Source of the DNA: G965215045 sp965215045
GTDB taxonomy: Bacteria > Pseudomonadota > Gammaproteobacteria > JABABF01
Assembly (NCBI GenBank): GCA_965215045.1
Contig: OZ244031.1
Location: 744,001-808,000 of the forward strand
Length of the DNA stretch: 64,000 nucleotides
Direction of reading: 5' to 3'
Part shown: positions 60,459-64,000 of the stretch, piece after piece
How positions within the stretch are numbered: position 1 is the stretch's first letter
Layout of the letters: every line of letters begins with the position of its first letter
Program-made: the position numbers and the translations under genes
The notes under the pieces: generated by a model
The model's input: the letters and a program-made list of their open reading frames with translations, nothing else
The model's database searches: none
What the model was told of the DNA's origin: nothing

Positions 60459-62051
60459 GTGAAAGAACCCTGGATTGAACGCCACTTTGTCACGCTGGAA
60501 TGCCCCGCGGGCGGCAGCCGGCAGGTCCATTACCGCCGCGCCGGCAGCGGGCCGCCGCTGCTGCTGCTGCATCCCTCGCCACAGTCCTCTGAGGCACTGG
60601 AGCCGCTGATACGTGAACTGGCACACCAGGCCACGGTCATCGCCCCCGACACCCCCGGCTACGGCTTCTCCGACCCGCTGCCGGAGACGCCGCAGGACAT
60701 CGTCGACTATGCACGGGCATTCAAAGAGTTGGTCGATGCCCTGCAACTCGAAACCGCCGGACTGTACGGCAGTGCCACCGGTGCGCAAATTGTCATCGAG
60801 TTCTGCAAACTGTTTCCCGAGCGCACCGACTTCGTCATCCTGGAGAATGTCGCCCACTTCGAAGACGCCGAACGGCAAAACATCCTGCAGCATTACTTCC
60901 TTGATCTGCAGCCCCGGGCGGACGGTGCCCACCTGCTGGCCGCCTGGCACCAGGCGCGCTACATGTTCGAATTCTTTCCCTGGTTCGACGCCACACCCGA
61001 GGCGCGCATCGCCGCACCCCTGCTCCCGGAGGCGTTGCATGCAATGACCATGGGCTGCCTGCAGGCGGGCGAAGCATACGCACTGGCCTACCGCGCCGCC
61101 TTCCTCAACGAAGACTTCGAACGCATCCTGCCGATCACCCGGCCGGTGCGCATCATTCACCGGGAGGGCGGCCTGCTGCAAAGATACAACCGCGCCCTGG
61201 ACACGACTCGCTGGCCGGAACACATCCGGGTCGTACACTGCGGGGCGGAACCGGAGCAGCGTTTTGCGGCACTCGGTGCGGCCGTGGGCGAACTCAAGGA
61301 CGATGCGCGCCAGACGCCGGCACCGCCGGCACTGCCCGGCCAGGACCGTTACCTGCGTTCCGGGGAGGCGCAATTTCATGTGCTGAGTGCGGGCCCCGGA
61401 CAGGGAGAGACACTGCTCTACCTGCACGACGCCGGTGCCGCCGCCTGGGAGTGGCACCCCCTGATGTGCGAGCACAATCCCGCGGCAGAGTGCCGTCAAC
61501 TCGCCCCCGACCTGCCCGGGCACGGCCTCTCGGACCGTCTTCCGGACACGGAACTCAGCCTGGACGCCCTCGCCGACTGGCTGCAATGGCTGCTGCGGGA
61601 ACTCTCGGTGGGGGAATGCACCGTGCACGCCAGCGGCCTGGGTGCCGCCCTGGCCTGCGAATACCGGCGCCGGGAACCGCAGTGCGTGCAGGCGGTGCAC
61701 GTGCACGGCCTCACGCCCCCGCCCTGGAATGCCGAACTGGCACCCGACATCCAGACGCGCTGGGATGGCGGACACCTGCTGCAGGCCTGGTCCATGTTGA
61801 GCGAGCGCTGCCTCTACCACCCCTGGAACCAGCGCGATGCGGCACACCGCATTGCGCTCACCGAAGCCATGCCCTCCCCCGCACTGCTCACCCGGCAGTT
61901 GCTGCACCTGTTCCGCGCCCGGGACATCTACCCGCAGGCACTGCGCCTGGGCTGTGAACACTTTGCCCGAGACATAGAGGCCTTAGAGCCGGGGGCGGAA
62001 GCAACCGATGCCATGCGCCGGGGCGAGGCCCGGGCGCACACCACAGTTTGA
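60459..62051 (+). CDS. Tandem double alpha/beta-hydrolase protein, both nucleophile serines missing
   Basis: A 530-residue protein made of two alpha/beta-hydrolase folds. Domain 1 (residues 1-285) has LLLHPSPQSSEALEPLIREL, VIAPDTPGYGFSDPLPE and an elbow reading YGSATGAQIVI. Domain 2 (about 295-500) has LLYLHDAGAAAWEWHPLMCE, LAPDLPGHGLSDRLPD and an elbow reading HASGLGAALAC. In both, the GxSxG nucleophile position is not Ser (Ala in the first, Gly in the second). The usual oxyanion and acid regions look partly kept. GTG 60459 has AAAGGG upstream. It may be a non-hydrolytic lyase, a binding protein, or inactive. Confidence 0.8.
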   Translation: MKEPWIERHFVTLECPAGGSRQVHYRRAGSGPPLLLLHPSPQSSEALEPLIRELAHQATVIAPDTPGYGFSDPLPETPQDIVDYARAFKELVDALQLETAGLYGSATGAQIVIEFCKLFPERTDFVILENVAHFEDAERQNILQHYFLDLQPRADGAHLLAAWHQARYMFEFFPWFDATPEARIAAPLLPEALHAMTMGCLQAGEAYALAYRAAFLNEDFERILPITRPVRIIHREGGLLQRYNRALDTTRWPEHIRVVHCGAEPEQRFAALGAAVGELKDDARQTPAPPALPGQDRYLRSGEAQFHVLSAGPGQGETLLYLHDAGAAAWEWHPLMCEHNPAAECRQLAPDLPGHGLSDRLPDTELSLDALADWLQWLLRELSVGECTVHASGLGAALACEYRRREPQCVQAVHVHGLTPPPWNAELAPDIQTRWDGGHLLQAWSMLSERCLYHPWNQRDAAHRIALTEAMPSPALLTRQLLHLFRARDIYPQALRLGCEHFARDIEALEPGAEATDAMRRGEARAHTTV

Positions 62052-62084
62052 AAATCGCTGTCCTGCCGACAGGGGAGAAAAACC

Positions 62085-62768
62085 ATGCCTTTCGCTGAAA
62101 TCGACGTGTTACGCTGGCTGCATATCATCGCCATGGTCTACTGGCTGGGCGGGGAATGGGGCGTATTCCAGACTTCCTACAACGTCATCAATCGCAAACT
62201 GCCCATGGATGAACGGCGCCGGCACATGGAGACCACCTACCGCATCGACATCCTGGCCCGCACCGGCATCATCCTGCTGCTGCCGCTGGGCCTGCATATG
62301 GGCGTGCTGTGGGGCATTGTGCCGCCGGGTACTGCCTGGCTCGCCCTGATGTGGTTGTTCTTCCTCTCGTGGATCGCGCTGAATTTTGCCGGCTTCGTCT
62401 ATCGCGAAACCGACACCGGCATCTTTCTCAACAAGATCGAAGAATGGATGCGCTTCGTGATGATCCCGCTACTGCTGATCCTCAGCATCACCTCCCTGCT
62501 GGGATACGGCCCCTTCAAGGCCGAGGCCGGACAACTGTGGTTCTCCATCAAGGTGCTGGTCTATGCCCTGCTGCTGGTCATGGGCCTGGAACTGCGCTTC
62601 ATCATGCGCGAATGGACCCTGCTGTTTCGCAAGCTGGAGCAGGAAGGCGATGATGTGGCCGTCGAAGCCAAGCTGGAGCGCTCCATACGCATCGCTCGCG
62701 GCATCGCCTACGTCTACTGGGTCGGCATCGCCGGCCTGGGCTTCCTGGGGGCGACCAAGCCGTTCTGA
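62085..62768 (+). CDS. Polytopic membrane protein (CopD/DUF2269-like)
   Basis: A 227-residue protein with about five helices: VLRWLHIIAMVYWLGGEWGV, TGIILLLPLGLHMGVLWGIV, WLALMWLFFLSWIALNFAGF, FVMIPLLLILSITSLLGYG and SIKVLVYALLLVMGLELRFI. The N-terminal LRWLHIIAMVYWLGG resembles CopD and DUF2269-type proteins with helix-embedded His (possible haem or copper ligands). Clear SD (AGGGGAG) and 33 bp from the preceding gene, so co-transcribed. Function unknown. Confidence 0.75.
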   Translation: MPFAEIDVLRWLHIIAMVYWLGGEWGVFQTSYNVINRKLPMDERRRHMETTYRIDILARTGIILLLPLGLHMGVLWGIVPPGTAWLALMWLFFLSWIALNFAGFVYRETDTGIFLNKIEEWMRFVMIPLLLILSITSLLGYGPFKAEAGQLWFSIKVLVYALLLVMGLELRFIMREWTLLFRKLEQEGDDVAVEAKLERSIRIARGIAYVYWVGIAGLGFLGATKPF

Positions 62769-62837
62769 GTTCCGGGACGCACCGAAGACCCGGGGGAATT
62801 CCTTCCGGCACAAAAAATAGCGCGGGCGGGTGCGGCG

Positions 62838-62902
62838 GCACGCGGGCAGGACTACAGCAGCGCACGGGCAGGACTGCAGCAGCGCACGGGCAGGACTGCG
62901 GT
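62838..62902. repeat. 22-bp tandem repeat, three copies
   Basis: About three units of the type CGCACGGGCAGGACTGCAGCA immediately after the stop of the PhoX-like gene. Confidence 0.85.
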
Positions 62903-64000
62903 CTACTCGCCCACGGGCCCCCCATCATCCCGGCGAATGGCCAGCACCGAGGGGCGGGGCGGCATGCCATCCTCGAAATCCGGCCAGCGCGTGTCAGGCT
63001 TCGCAAAAGAGCTTCCCTCCCCCGGGTGCTGCACGGCCAGGAACAGGGTTCTGCCGTCCGGCGTAAAGCGCGGCCCGCAAACCTCGGCACCGACCGGCGC
63101 GCGGAAAAATGCGCGCCCGATCGCCTGACCGCCCGCAGAACGGGCAACCGCCCACAGACCATCCGCCGCCTCCTGACCATCCGGCGTCTTGGTTTTTTGG
63201 TTGCCATCGGTGGCGACCCACAGGCGACCGGTCGGGTCGACGGCGCAATTGTCCGGGGCACCGAACCAGCCATTGGCAGAGGTTGCGGGGTCCCACGTCG
63301 CACCGATTTCCGGTTTGCCCGGGTCGCCGCACTGCACCAGGATGTTCCAGTGCGATGACAGTGCACTGAAATCGCCGTGCGCGGTTCGATGATTTCAATA
63401 ATGTGCCCGAAGGTGTTTTTAGCGCGCGGGTTGGCGGGATGAACCTCAGACTCCTTGCGCACCACATTATTGGTGAGCATCACCCAGACCGAGCCGCTCT
63501 GCTGCTCGGGTTCCACATCTTCCGGCCGGTCCATCGGCGTGGCACCCAGCAGGTCTGCAGCCCGGCGCGTCTCGATCAGCACATCGGCCTGGGAATGGAA
63601 ACCGTTGGCCGGAGTCAGCCCGCCTTCCCCGAACTGCAGCGGCAGCCATTGCAGGCTTCCGTCCTCCGCAAAACGCGCGACATACAGCGTCCCCGCATCG
63701 AGCAAGTCCCGGTTGCGGTGGCGGTTTTTCCTGTCGACCCGGTCCCGGCTGATGAACTTGTAGACATATTCGTACTGCTCATCATCCCCCATGTAGACCA
63801 CCAGGCGACCATCGGGGGCAAGCACCGTTTCCGCACCCTCATGTTTAAACCGTCCCAGGGCAGTCCGTTTTTGCGGCATGGAAGTGGGGTCCAGGGGGTC
63901 CACTTCCACGATCCAGCCGAAACGGTTGGCCTCATTGGGGGTTTGCGACAGGTTGAAACGGTGGAAATCAGGTAGCTTGCCCCACGGTTTTTTCCGGCCC
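62903..64000 (-). pseudogene. PhoX-family alkaline phosphatase, 5' end outside window, frameshifted
   Basis: A DUF839/PhoX-type exported phosphatase. From the window edge one frame reads RFGWIVEVDPLDP, KRTALGRFKHEGAETVLA, VYMGDDEQYEYVYKFIS, VWVMLTNN and KNTFGHIIEIIEP. The family sequence then continues in another frame as SHWNILVQCGDPGKPE, WFGAPDNCAVDPTGRLWVAT and GPRFTPDGRTLFLAVQHPGE, ending at 62903. The switch point is near 63370-63385 and is explained by loss of one base. Either a recent pseudogene or a sequence error. When intact, PhoX is a calcium-dependent periplasmic phosphatase. Confidence 0.85.

Noticed and set aside
60384..61961. 525-codon minus-strand frame opposite the double hydrolase gene
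   Set aside because: The plus strand has the alpha/beta-hydrolase motifs; the antisense frame has none.
1..64000. tRNA or rRNA genes and insertion sequences
   Set aside because: The intergenic regions inspected are short or repeat-filled; none shows tRNA arm structure, rRNA sequence, transposase motifs or terminal inverted repeats.

Overview
The window reads as chromosomal DNA of a GC-rich gammaproteobacterium. This is suggested by the core blocks recX-recA-pncC-mutS and rplU-rpmA-obg-proB beside rpsT, an RpoH-type promoter ahead of a small heat-shock gene, and the MPF-G type of conjugation cluster. The many acyl-CoA, short-chain dehydrogenase (SDR), MaoC, SnoaL, amidohydrolase and FAD enzymes suggest a heterotroph degrading aromatic, steroid-like or terpenoid compounds. 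I cannot name the genus. No rRNA or tRNA gene was seen.

Layout. 1-4.2 kb: partial D-aminoacylase-type amidohydrolase, a DnaJ-domain membrane protein, an exported amidase and a CitE/HpcH lyase whose coding region holds a 48-nt palindrome. 4.4-10.7 kb: five tandem paralogues of a glycosyltransferase-like protein with an H-x-R-R-G-D motif, resembling O-fucosyltransferases. The fifth is split by a 19-C tract, as in a phase-variable contingency gene. 10.7-14.4 kb: NUDIX, amidohydrolase, MaoC, SDR and SnoaL genes, a probable catabolic operon. 14.5-20.7 kb: hsp20 with a sigma-32 promoter, a second SnoaL gene, recX, recA, pncC and mutS.

20.8-34.7 kb: a tightly overlapping minus-strand operon of about 14 mating-pair-formation genes of the genomic-island (ICEHin1056/clc-like, MPF-G) family. 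No integrase, relaxase, coupling protein or att site is visible, and the cluster sits between mutS and rpmE. At five of its gene starts the start-codon region is tandemly duplicated, in two cases making tiny ORFs.

34.8-40.9 kb: rpmE, an exported SNase-like nuclease, malic enzyme, rpsT, proB, obg, rpmA and rplU. 41.0-43.2 kb: three tandem copies of a small gene with its own sigma-70 promoter. Each encodes a tail-anchored coiled-coil protein whose 11-residue and 7-residue repeats differ in number from copy to copy. I recognise no described family; this is the strongest candidate for something undescribed. A G-rich minisatellite follows.

43.4-47.0 kb: enoyl-CoA hydratase, a membrane protein, and the aldolase/acylating aldehyde dehydrogenase pair of meta-cleavage pathways. 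47.3-52.2 kb: a single-chain Type ISP restriction-modification enzyme. 52.2-64 kb: KstD-like flavoprotein, three tandem SDR paralogues, a probable CTG-started gene, a CurA-like reductase, a VAO-type flavoprotein, a double alpha/beta-hydrolase lacking both nucleophile serines, a membrane protein and a frameshifted PhoX phosphatase running off the window.

A recurring theme is tandem duplication at every scale: 13-65 bp minisatellites, duplicated gene starts, and whole-gene arrays of five, three and three members. Residue numbers are approximate. Family names come from recognising motifs in the translations; no database search was run.
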